From the NCBI GenBank assembly GCA_017538105.1, contig JAFYJN010000026.1, positions 18,897 through 82,896 on the forward strand: 64,000 bases of DNA. The letters are read 5' to 3'. Of the stretch, positions 48,146-56,157 are shown one piece after another; within the stretch, counting starts at the first letter, position 1; the number at the start of each line of letters is the position of its first letter. Both the position numbers and the translations under genes were made by a program. The notes beneath the pieces are model-generated. The model was not told where the DNA came from and did not search any database. It saw only the letters and a program-made list of their open reading frames with translations. The DNA comes from Prevotella sp. (GTDB lineage: Bacteria; Bacteroidota; Bacteroidia; Bacteroidales; Bacteroidaceae).

Positions 48146-49252
48146 TTAATCAAGATTCAATGGAGTATAAGGAAGGTCAAACACCTTGGCCACTGCCTCG
48201 AAAGTAACCTTTCCGTCGGTGATGTTTACTCCTTTATACAATGACTCGTCTTCACGACATGCTTTTTTCCAGCCTTTTTGTGCCAATGCGATTACATAAC
48301 GCAAGGTAGCGTTGGTAAGAGCCATCGTTGATGTGTTGGGCACCGCACCGGGGATATTGGCTACTGCATAATGAATGATACCATCAATGGTATAAACAGG
48401 GTCACTATGTTTGGTAGGATGGGAAGTCTCGAAACATCCACCTTGGTCGATAGCCACATCGACGAGTACTGTTCCCGGCTCCATCAGTTTCAACATGTCG
48501 CGTGTGATGAGTTTGGGAGCGGCATCGCCAGGGATAAGTACCGATCCTACCACTATATCCACCGTAGGCAATTCCTGACGGATATTATGTTCAGAAGAGT
48601 AGAGCGTGTGTACGTTCGGCATATCAGCAGCCAGTCTCTTCAGTCGAGGCAAAGAGATGTCGGTAATGGTCACGTCGGCACCCATACCCACGGCGATGCG
48701 GGCGGCAGCTTCACCGACGGTACCGGCACCCAACACTAATACCTTGGCAGGTTTTACACCTGGCACACCCGCCATCAATTTACCCTTGCCACCTTGTGTC
48801 TTCTGCAGATAATAAGCACCATTCTGTGTAGCCATACGTCCTGCCACCTCACTCATTGGAATAAGCAATGGCAACGAGCGGTCAGGCATTTCCACTGTCT
48901 CATAGGCAATACATGTGGCACCGCTCTTCAACATAGCTTCAGTAAGTTCTTTTTCACAAGCGAAATGGAAATAAGTAAAAAGAACTTGTCCCTTACGGAT
49001 AAGAGGATATTCCGGTTTGATAGGCTCTTTCACTTTTACTATCATCTCAGCCTTGGCATATACATCCTCGATGGTAGGCAAAATTTTGGCACCTACCTTT
49101 TCATACTGAGCATCAGCAAAACCGCTTCCTTCACCAGCGGTATGTTGTACAAACACTGTATGACCGCGTTTCGTCAGTTCGGCTACTCCCGACGGTGTCA
49201 TACCTACTCGGTTCTCATTGTCCTTGATTTCTTTTGGAATTCCTACTATCAT
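48146..49252 (-). CDS. ald: Alanine dehydrogenase
   Basis: A 368-aa NAD-dependent enzyme interconverting alanine and pyruvate plus ammonia. MIVGIPKEIKDNENRVGMTPSGVAELTKRGH is the standard N-terminus. TYFHFACEKELTEAM holds the substrate-pocket region. VLVLGAGTVGEAAARIAVGMGADVTITDI (about residues 170-198) is the NAD-binding Rossmann motif, and VDVAIDQGGCFETSHPTKHSDPVY is the family signature near 263. Length is typical. It faces away from nadA across the putative origin. Confidence 0.95.
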   Translation of the reverse strand: MIVGIPKEIKDNENRVGMTPSGVAELTKRGHTVFVQHTAGEGSGFADAQYEKVGAKILPTIEDVYAKAEMIVKVKEPIKPEYPLIRKGQVLFTYFHFACEKELTEAMLKSGATCIAYETVEMPDRSLPLLIPMSEVAGRMATQNGAYYLQKTQGGKGKLMAGVPGVKPAKVLVLGAGTVGEAAARIAVGMGADVTITDISLPRLKRLAADMPNVHTLYSSEHNIRQELPTVDIVVGSVLIPGDAAPKLITRDMLKLMEPGTVLVDVAIDQGGCFETSHPTKHSDPVYTIDGIIHYAVANIPGAVPNTSTMALTNATLRYVIALAQKGWKKACREDESLYKGVNITDGKVTFEAVAKVFDLPYTPLNLD

Positions 49253-49339
49253 AATATTGAGTTTTTAGTTAACCTCACAAAATTACTCAAAATAATGTAC
49301 ACTACAAATTTTCAAATCATTTTTTTCTATAAAAACAAT

Positions 49340-49702
49340 AAATGTGGAAAACACTGTGGAAAAGTTGTGGAACAAATAGTGGATAAAAAAGTGGAAATAT
49401 GGGAGAGGCTGAACATGGTGGAAAAACCCCTCTCTCAAACATCTTTTTAAGAAAGTTTTCCATAGTTTTTCATGAAAAAAGATATAAACTTATTATATTT
49501 GCACCAAAATGTGAAATTGTGGATAAACTATATGAATAACTGATAATCAACAATAAAATATCCACATGAACAGTGAATAATTCAATAACCATAGTGGATG
49601 ATGAAATAATATCTTTTATCCCATAAGTTATACACATTTTCCACAAGCTATCATTACCATCAAAATTTTTACATTCAAATAAAAAATCAAAATAATAATT
49701 AT
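49340..49702. other. Candidate chromosomal replication origin (oriC): DnaA-box cluster
   Basis: The 450-bp gap between divergent ald and nadA holds five exact matches to TTWTNCACA. Three are on the minus strand (49343-49351, 49355-49363, 49518-49526, the last being TGTGGATAA). Two are adjacent on the plus strand (49628-49636 TTATACACA and 49637-49645 TTTTCCACA). One-mismatch boxes lie at 49378-49386, 49417-49425 and 49558-49566. The flanking 49660-49702 is nearly pure A/T and could be the unwinding element. A possible nadA -7 box (TATATTTG, 49494-49501) lies inside. No gene fits here. Confidence 0.7.
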
Positions 49703-50695
49703 ATGAAATTGAAAAAAAAGTGGATACAACAGGGTTTCATTGATGAACCAGTGGATGAATCTTTGGATCTGAAGAAGGAAATCCGTAGGATGTGCAAAGA
49801 AAAGAATGCCGTCATTCTGGCACATTACTATACACAAGGAGAGATTCAAGATATAGCCGATTTCATTGGCGACTCCCTGGCACTGGCTCAACAAGCCGCG
49901 AAGACCGATGCGGATATCATCGTGATGTGTGGTGTGCATTTCATGGCCGAAACCGACAAGATACTCTGTCCCGACAAAAAGGTGTTGGTTCCCGACCTCA
50001 ATGCCGGCTGTTCATTGGCTGACTCGTGTAAGGCAGAAGACCTAAAGAAATACAAAGAAGAGCATCCTGGTTATCAAGTGGTGAGTTATGTGAACACCAC
50101 GGCGGCTGTGAAGGCCTTGACCGACATAGTGGTAACCTCTGGCAATGCCAAGAAGATTGTCGACACTTTTCCACAGGATGCCAAACTGATTTTCGGTCCC
50201 GACTATAATCTGGGTAGTTATATCAATAGTATCACTGGTAGGGAAATGTTGTTGTGGAATGGTGGCTGCCATGTTCATGAACGTTTCTCTGTTGATGGTA
50301 TAGTGGCGTTGAAAAAGGCACATCCCGAAGCCATTGTGTTGGCTCATCCTGAATGTAAGGGTCCTGTGTTGGCCATTGCCGATGTGGTGGGCAGCACAGC
50401 TGTTATCCTTAAATATGCCATAGAGAGCGACAAAAGAGAGTTTATAGTGGCCACCGAATCAGGTATTCTGCATGAGATGCAGCGCAAATGCAAAGGTAAG
50501 ACTTTTTATCCTGTTCCTCCAGAGGTGTCGGAAGGAAGTGTCGGCTGCAGCTGCAATGAGTGCGACTATATGAAGATGAATACCATGTTGAAGATATACA
50601 ACACACTCAAATATGAGTGGCCTGAGGTGGATGTTGATCCTGACATCGCCCGTGAGGCAGTGAAACCTATCAATAGGATGTTGGAACTATCATAA
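49703..50695 (+). CDS. nadA: Quinolinate synthase
   Basis: A 330-aa [4Fe-4S] enzyme that condenses iminoaspartate with dihydroxyacetone phosphate in NAD synthesis. Conserved pieces: ILAHYYTQGEIQDIADFIGDSL (about residues 38-59), MCGVHFMAETDKILCPDKKVL with the first cluster Cys (about 75-95), HPECKGPVLAIADVVGST with the second (about 211-228) and GSVGCSCNECDYMKMN near the third (about 275-290). Length is normal. nadB and nadC are not in the window. Its leader may overlap the putative origin. Confidence 0.95.
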   Translation: MKLKKKWIQQGFIDEPVDESLDLKKEIRRMCKEKNAVILAHYYTQGEIQDIADFIGDSLALAQQAAKTDADIIVMCGVHFMAETDKILCPDKKVLVPDLNAGCSLADSCKAEDLKKYKEEHPGYQVVSYVNTTAAVKALTDIVVTSGNAKKIVDTFPQDAKLIFGPDYNLGSYINSITGREMLLWNGGCHVHERFSVDGIVALKKAHPEAIVLAHPECKGPVLAIADVVGSTAVILKYAIESDKREFIVATESGILHEMQRKCKGKTFYPVPPEVSEGSVGCSCNECDYMKMNTMLKIYNTLKYEWPEVDVDPDIAREAVKPINRMLELS

Positions 50696-50769
50696 AATTA
50701 AAAAATTAAAAGATTATAATTTTATAAAATAGAGAAGTAAAAGGACCCGAAGGGAGGGAGCGCTGAAAA

Positions 50770-50798
50770 ACCCACCCCTAACCCTCCCAAAGGGAGGG
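50770..50798. repeat. GC-rich palindromic unit after nadA
   Basis: ACCCACCCCTAACCCTCCC-AAA-GGGAGGG, a variant of the dispersed palindromic unit, 75 bp past the nadA stop. It is followed by an AACACTGTACACTAAACACT-type stretch (50819-50855) related to the runs near 28290 and 54260. Confidence 0.7.
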
Positions 50799-50865
50799 TG
50801 CATAAGAGAAAACAGGGTGAACACTGTACACTAAACACTCATCACTAAACATTAAACTTTATCTC

Positions 50866-51963
50866 ATGATAAAATATTTATTTTTAACCATGTTTTTGGC
50901 CGTTTCTACGGCTTGTTCGTCTGAAGCCAAACAATCTGCCGAGAAGGGAGAAACAGAGGCACAGGACAGCGTTTTGAGTGATAACAGAGAATTACCTGAT
51001 ACCATGACCATCGCCATGTGTGGTGATATTATGATGGGTACCACTTTTCCAAGTACTCAACTACCTGCCAATGAAGGTCGTGATTTGTTCAAAGACACCA
51101 AAGAATATACTTTGGCGGCTGACTTGGCTGTAGGTAATCTGGAAGGAGCTGTATGTGAAGGAGGTTCTTCCACCAAGGGAAATGGTCCCAACAGCTATTC
51201 TTTCCGTATGCCTACTCGTTTTGCTCCGTTGCTCACCGATGCGGGGTATGATTATCTGAGCATGGCGAATAATCATGCCAACGACTTTGGTCAGCATGGC
51301 ATAGAGAGTACGGAAAAAGTGCTGACGGAACAAGGTATCAAATATTCCGGCATCAAGGGTAGGGTAGAGTCGGCTGTAGTGGAACGTAACGGTGTGCGTT
51401 ATGGTCTGTGCGCCTTTGGTCATAACTCCTATACATTGCGTCATAAGGATTTGGCCACTGTGAAACGTATTCTCGATGACCTTAAGAAGAAATGCGACAT
51501 ACTCATTGTTTCTTTCCATGGCGGTGCAGAAGGACGTACGAAGAATCACCTGCCTCATGGTACAGAGACATTCTTGGGAGAAGATCGTGGTTCACTGCGT
51601 GAATTCGCCCATTTCTGCATAGACAATGGTGTGGATGTGGTATATGGTCATGGTCCGCATGTGGTGCGTTGCATGGAAGTGTACAAAGGCCGTTTCATAG
51701 CTTATAGTCTGGGTAATTTCTGCACACCTTATGGCATCAGTCTGACAGGTATCTCCGGCTATTCACCCGTAGTGACCATACAGATAGGTAAAGATGGTTC
51801 TTTCCTAAAAGGAAAAATCCATTCGTTTATCCAACAGAAAGGGGTGGGACCACGCAAGGATGCCACTCATGCCGTAGCACGAGAAATAAAATCATTAACA
51901 GAGTCAGACATAAAAGACAGTCCCATACGTATAGATAGCGAAGGAAACATTACCGTCAATTGA
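50866..51963 (+). CDS. CapA-family (PGA_cap) metallophosphatase-like lipoprotein
   Basis: A 365-aa protein with lipobox signal LAVSTACSS (Cys near 17). The remainder is the PGA_cap/CapA fold: IAMCGDIMMG (about residues 49-58, metal ligands), ADLAVGNLEGAVCEGG, DYLSMANNHANDFGQHGIEST (about 128-148), VSFHGGAEGRTKNHLPHG and DVVYGHGPHVVRCMEVYKGRFIAYSLGNF. These match the calcineurin-like metal-site residues. The original CapA acts in poly-gamma-glutamate capsule export, but in Bacteroidetes solitary copies have unknown roles. The 3' end overlaps the convergent porZ gene by 8 bp. Confidence 0.88.
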   Translation: MIKYLFLTMFLAVSTACSSEAKQSAEKGETEAQDSVLSDNRELPDTMTIAMCGDIMMGTTFPSTQLPANEGRDLFKDTKEYTLAADLAVGNLEGAVCEGGSSTKGNGPNSYSFRMPTRFAPLLTDAGYDYLSMANNHANDFGQHGIESTEKVLTEQGIKYSGIKGRVESAVVERNGVRYGLCAFGHNSYTLRHKDLATVKRILDDLKKKCDILIVSFHGGAEGRTKNHLPHGTETFLGEDRGSLREFAHFCIDNGVDVVYGHGPHVVRCMEVYKGRFIAYSLGNFCTPYGISLTGISGYSPVVTIQIGKDGSFLKGKIHSFIQQKGVGPRKDATHAVAREIKSLTESDIKDSPIRIDSEGNITVN

Positions 51964-54235
51964 CAATAGCTATCTTACAGACCGTTCCCGAATTGCCATC
52001 GCTGGTAGCCGTGTGTACCATATATACACCTGATGCCACGCGATGGCCTTTTTTATCACAGCCATCCCATGTGAAGGTACCACCATTGCTTCGTCCTTCA
52101 GCCACCAACACACCATTGGATGTGGTAATTTTCACATCGGCATTGTAACTAAGACCGACCACCGTAATCAATCCTTTATAATCCGGTTCCACAGGGTTGG
52201 GATAGGCGTACACATTATCGTCGGTCATCTCTTCACTGGTGGCCGTGGCATCACTCATATATGAACATAATCCTTTGTCGGTGGCGATGAACACTTCACC
52301 TGTCCTGTCGTTGATGGCGATATGATTGATATTGTTCGATATCAGTTTGCTGTCACTTTCCAGAAAATGGTGAATCTCCGTTATATTGTCCGCACTGATG
52401 AGATAAACACCTTGACCGTTGGTGCCTATCCATTTTCTGTTACCGCCATCAATGGCAATGCACGACACATCGATACCACTGAGAAGGTAATCGGCATAGT
52501 TGGTGCCGTCATTACGTGGTACCTTCACTTGGTACACCTCGTCGGTGACACCATTCTTTATGTTTTCAGCAGTCATGATGAATGGACCCACGTTTGTGCC
52601 CACCCAGATATTGCCATCTTTATCTTCAGCTACTGTACGCACCAAATCAACACGGTAGGAAGTGCCGTCTTGGTTGGTGAAATGGGTATATAATGTGGCT
52701 TGGTGATTGTTGATATTGAAACAACCATAGGAAGGGGTGTGGTAATTGTTGTTGGCCAACCATAAATATCCACGTCGGTCGATGATGGCATGTTGCATGG
52801 CAGCCATGCTACGTCCATTCAAGTCACTGTCGAAGAAAGCGTCCACAGGGTAGGAGTTCCATTTGCCTGTATTGTCAAGACACAGTATGTTGACATCTTT
52901 TGCTTGGCTGTTGAACATCCAAAGATTTCCAGCCGAATCAAATCGTATGCCATATACCAATACATAATAAATCTTGTCGGAATCAACGGCGGAACCGAGG
53001 GGACTATTGTGGTTACTGAAGTAGTTGATGAATTTTCCATTGAGAAACTCAAATAGTCCAGTACGTCCGCTGACATAGACATGTTGTTTGTTTCTTGGGT
53101 CTACATCCAAACAGTTGAGACATATATATCTTGATTGTACATCCGACAAGTCAACGTTTTCATAAATAGTCCATTCTCCATTGGTCATGGATTGCACGAC
53201 ACCTGGGGTAAATAGTTCTATATCTGGCGATGGACCACCACTACATGCGTACAATGTGTTGTCCACCACTCTTAGATAGTTGAATTCATTGGATATCGGT
53301 CCGTCGGCCACGATGTCGGTGATGATATTCTGTAACCCTCCTTCTGTCTGTCGAAAAGCATACAGTTTGGCATCTGCCTGATTGCTCCAAAAAAGGTTGT
53401 TATCAACATCATAGGCAAAGGCAGTGTGCGTGTCACCATTGACTGGAACGGTCGTCATGCTCCCGTTGAACATGCGCAGACTGTTGTTGTTGCCCAACAG
53501 AATCCTGTTACCTGAAAAAGAGAAGAAGGAATAATTGACATTTTCACGAAGTTTCCATTCATTTTGGTATTCATAGATGGCGTTTTCGCTCAATGCGTAC
53601 AGGTGGTTATCGATATTGTAGATGGCTTGGTAGATATTATCAGTATTTTTTACCCAATTATCTTTATCGAGCAAGTTCTTTTTCATGTCGCCACACCACA
53701 CCCCTTGTGTAGTGGCGGCAAAGATGACTCCATTGAGGATACAGCTTGATTTGACATCTTTTGCCAATGAATAGGTGTCACTGATTTCTCCTTTTTCCAC
53801 ATTTACCTTCAGTATGCCGAAAGCGGTGTTTAGATAGGCATATTCACCGCTGACACTGATGCTGTTCACTGTTTTTTCGCTCGACAGCGATTTGTTGTAA
53901 TAATCGGAAATATTGATGACGTTGCCGTTGTTGTCGAGCAAGTCTATATTTTGGTTGTCATAGACAATCACCAACTGTTTTGTTTTTTGGCAGTAAGCAA
54001 TATGATTGATGAAGCAGTCGGAGAGTCCATTCATCTTGTGATAGGACTGAACACTGCCGTCAGAAGTATTATAACTGAACAATCCTTTTGAACTGAGCAC
54101 ATACACCATTTTCCCGGCGGGTTGGATGGATTGTATTTCCCCATAAGCGGGAAAACAATTCCACGTACCGATGCTTGATGCCGACAACCAAAGGGTTTGT
54201 ATCATTGTCAGCAGTAAAAGGATTGTTCGTTTCAT
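51956..54235 (-). CDS. porZ: PorZ-like type IX secretion system component
   Basis: A 759-aa surface protein. After a signal peptide (MKRTILLLLTMIQTLWLSAS) come beta-propeller repeats over about residues 20-660, with two-component-regulator-propeller motifs (TVNSISVSGEYAYLNTAFGILKVNVEKGEISDTY, VRTVAEDKDGNIWVGTNVGPF, INHIAINDRTGEVFIATDKGL). The C-terminus is a type IX-type CTD-like beta domain (VYAYPNPVEPDYKG through GTFTWDGCDKKGHRVASGVYMV). Length and layout match PorZ, which with PorU anchors T9SS cargo to anionic LPS. This implies the organism runs a type IX system. It is convergent with the CapA-like gene. Confidence 0.85.
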   Translation of the reverse strand: MKRTILLLLTMIQTLWLSASSIGTWNCFPAYGEIQSIQPAGKMVYVLSSKGLFSYNTSDGSVQSYHKMNGLSDCFINHIAYCQKTKQLVIVYDNQNIDLLDNNGNVINISDYYNKSLSSEKTVNSISVSGEYAYLNTAFGILKVNVEKGEISDTYSLAKDVKSSCILNGVIFAATTQGVWCGDMKKNLLDKDNWVKNTDNIYQAIYNIDNHLYALSENAIYEYQNEWKLRENVNYSFFSFSGNRILLGNNNSLRMFNGSMTTVPVNGDTHTAFAYDVDNNLFWSNQADAKLYAFRQTEGGLQNIITDIVADGPISNEFNYLRVVDNTLYACSGGPSPDIELFTPGVVQSMTNGEWTIYENVDLSDVQSRYICLNCLDVDPRNKQHVYVSGRTGLFEFLNGKFINYFSNHNSPLGSAVDSDKIYYVLVYGIRFDSAGNLWMFNSQAKDVNILCLDNTGKWNSYPVDAFFDSDLNGRSMAAMQHAIIDRRGYLWLANNNYHTPSYGCFNINNHQATLYTHFTNQDGTSYRVDLVRTVAEDKDGNIWVGTNVGPFIMTAENIKNGVTDEVYQVKVPRNDGTNYADYLLSGIDVSCIAIDGGNRKWIGTNGQGVYLISADNITEIHHFLESDSKLISNNINHIAINDRTGEVFIATDKGLCSYMSDATATSEEMTDDNVYAYPNPVEPDYKGLITVVGLSYNADVKITTSNGVLVAEGRSNGGTFTWDGCDKKGHRVASGVYMVHTATSDGNSGTVCKIAIVN

Positions 54236-54239
54236 TTTT

Positions 54240-54390
54240 TAATGTTTAGTGTAGAGGGTTTAGTGTGCAGTGTTTAGTGTTGAATGTTTAGTGTTTAGTG
54301 TAGAGGGGTGAGTATTGAATGTTGAATGTTGAGTGTTGAATGTTGAGTGTTGAATGTTGAGTGTTGAATGTTGAGGGGTGAATGTTGGGG
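54240..54390. repeat. 14-bp tandem repeat (GTTGAATGTTGAGT) between porZ and rdgB
   Basis: Several GTTTAGTGT-type units pass into three to four near-perfect 14-bp units GTTGAATGTTGAGT (about 54319-54372). The complementary motif ACTCAACAC occurs inside lgt (28290-28318), and related runs flank rdgB at 54990-55022. No gene is visible. Confidence 0.75.
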
Positions 54391-54398
54391 GGTTATTT

Positions 54399-54986
54399 TT
54401 ACTTCTTCATCAAATACTCTACCAGTTTTCTGACGGCGCGTCCACGGTGGGAAATAGCGTTTTTGGCATTGCTGTCCATCTCTGCAAAGGTCTGTGAATA
54501 ACCTTCTGGTTGGAAGATGGGGTCATAACCAAATCCTTCTCCACCACGTCGTTCACGGATAATCTCCCCTTTGACGATGCCCTCGAAGAGGTGTTGCCAT
54601 ATTTTTCCGTTTTCTATTTCCAATAACGCAATAACTGTCCTAAATTGTGCCTTGCGATTGTTATTTTGTCCTAATTTATTTAATAATTTGGTCATATTGG
54701 CCTCGCTGTCATGGTTTTCTCCCGCATATCGGGCGGAATAGATGCCCGGTTCACCATCCAGCGCGTCCACTTCCAGACCAGTGTCGTCGGCGAAACAACT
54801 TATTCCGTAGTGATCGACCACATATTGTGCTTTCTGAAGGGCATTCCCTTCCAGTGTATCAGCTGTCTCAGGAATGTCAGCATGACAGTTGATATCCGCG
54901 AGTGAGAGTATTTCTATGTCATCGCCCAGGATGGCACGTATCTCACTCAGTTTGTGTTTGTTGTTAGTTGCAAAAACGAGAGGCAT
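54399..54986 (-). CDS. rdgB: Non-canonical purine NTP pyrophosphatase (RdgB/HAM1)
   Basis: A 195-aa house-cleaning enzyme that hydrolyses dITP and XTP to monophosphates. [20 protein letters not shown] contains the family N-terminal motif (T/S-x-N-x-x-K). [26 protein letters not shown] (about residues 65-91), [20 protein letters not shown] (about 150-170) and [10 protein letters not shown] near the end are the remaining signatures. Normal length. It lies among simple repeats on both sides. Confidence 0.95.
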   Translation of the reverse strand: MPLVFATNNKHKLSEIRAILGDDIEILSLADINCHADIPETADTLEGNALQKAQYVVDHYGISCFADDTGLEVDALDGEPGIYSARYAGENHDSEANMTKLLNKLGQNNNRKAQFRTVIALLEIENGKIWQHLFEGIVKGEIIRERRGGEGFGYDPIFQPEGYSQTFAEMDSNAKNAISHRGRAVRKLVEYLMKK

Positions 54987-55078
54987 GTTTTGAATGATGA
55001 GTGTTGAGTTTTGAATGTTGAATTGTCGCTTCGCGATTACGAATTATCAATTAAGCATTTATTGGGTATTTTTACACA

Positions 55079-55133
55079 CCCTCCCTTTGGGTGGGCTGGG
55101 GTGGGTGTCTTTCTTTGGGAGGGCCGGGGTGGG
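55079..55133. repeat. Two GC-rich palindromic units, inverted orientation
   Basis: GGGTGGGCTGGGGTGGG (within 55079-55106) and TTTGGGAGGGCCGGGGTGGG (55114-55133) are minus-strand copies of the dispersed unit. They lie 4 bp past the stop codon of the YitT-family gene, so again just after a gene's 3' end. Confidence 0.75.
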
Positions 55134-55137
55134 TTTT

Positions 55138-56070
55138 TTATTTCTTTTTTTTCGGCACTTTCACTTTCATCTCGTCGAATCCTTCGCCATAGACGCCGAT
55201 GACGGAGCTTTGGCTGACGAAGGCATGGGGGTCGATGATTTTGATGAGTCGGAAGATGGACACACTTTCGTTTTTCTTCGCCAGGATACAGAGCACTTTG
55301 CTCTTCTTTCCCGTGTACCATCCTTGTGCGTCGAGGATCGTCACACCATGTTCCATTTTCGTGCCTATCTCATTGGCTATCTCCTGCCATTTATCAGAGA
55401 AAATCATGAATTGCACCGACTGGCGTTTTTTGTCCATGATATAGTCGAGCATGAAATTTTCTATGATCATGGTACAGAAACCGAACACAATCATCTGCAA
55501 CCGTTGCAGGTAAGTACCGAACTGCGGGATGAAGATACAACTGCCTATGATGATAAAGTCCACGAAGATGAGAATCGTTCCCAAAGAGATGTTGTGGAAT
55601 TTATTGATGGACGCCGCGATGATATCAGTACCACCCGTACTGCCATTGTTCAGGAAGAACAATCCCAATGCACACCCTGTCATGATACAGCCAATGACCA
55701 ACGACATGAAGTCTTGTCCCTCGCCCAATATTTTCACCATGTTGCCTTGTTCGTCCACAGGTACCGCTTCACGCATCACCTCCAACAAGATAGTGAGCAC
55801 AAGGATGGCATAGATGGTTTTCACCAAAAATTTCCAACCCAGTATTTTCAATCCGATGATCAGCAATACGCCATTCACCATGAAATAGGTGTAAGAGTTG
55901 GGAAACGACGTGGCGTAATACACGATGGCCGAAATACCGGCCACACCGCCCGTCACAATCTCATAAGGCATGAGAAAGAACGTGAAGCCGAAGGTATAGA
56001 GCAACGCCGACAGCGTGATACCCAGATAGTCCTTGGCTTCCGCCATGATGAGTTTCTGGTCGATGGTCAT
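55138..56070 (-). CDS. YitT-family membrane protein (DUF161/DUF2179)
   Basis: A 310-aa inner-membrane protein. Five to six hydrophobic segments fill residues about 15-225 (ITLSALLYTFGFTFFLMPYEIVTGG, YFMVNGVLLIIGLKIL, LVIGCIMTGCALGLFFLNNGSTGGTDIIA, TILIFVDFIIIGSCIFI). The GGVAGISAI and NNGSTGGTDI motifs are family features. The cytoplasmic C-terminus (about 230-310) is the DUF2179 alpha/beta domain (ITILDAQGWYTGKKSKVLCILAKK). The transported substrate of this family is not known. The start at 56070 is the usual MT-initiated form. Confidence 0.88.
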   Translation of the reverse strand: MTIDQKLIMAEAKDYLGITLSALLYTFGFTFFLMPYEIVTGGVAGISAIVYYATSFPNSYTYFMVNGVLLIIGLKILGWKFLVKTIYAILVLTILLEVMREAVPVDEQGNMVKILGEGQDFMSLVIGCIMTGCALGLFFLNNGSTGGTDIIAASINKFHNISLGTILIFVDFIIIGSCIFIPQFGTYLQRLQMIVFGFCTMIIENFMLDYIMDKKRQSVQFMIFSDKWQEIANEIGTKMEHGVTILDAQGWYTGKKSKVLCILAKKNESVSIFRLIKIIDPHAFVSQSSVIGVYGEGFDEMKVKVPKKKK

Positions 56071-56115
56071 AGTAATGCGCGTTTATTAGGTTAGAAAGGT
56101 GTGTTTTTTAGGAAT

Positions 56116-56144
56116 GATAAGGCAGGTGAAACACCTGCCTTATC
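56116..56144. terminator. Perfect 13-bp hairpin after leuS
   Basis: Arms GATAAGGCAGGTG (56116-56128) and CACCTGCCTTATC (56132-56144) enclose an AAA loop, 13 bp past the leuS stop codon. On the leuS strand no T-run follows. Confidence 0.75.
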
Positions 56145-56157
56145 TACTATATAGCGT

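Noticed and set aside
49494-49501. Explaining the DnaA-box cluster simply as nadA regulation
   Set aside because: Eight exact or near boxes on both strands, the adjacent AT-rich stretch and the apparent skew switch go beyond what a single promoter would need, though regulation of nadA by DnaA is not excluded.
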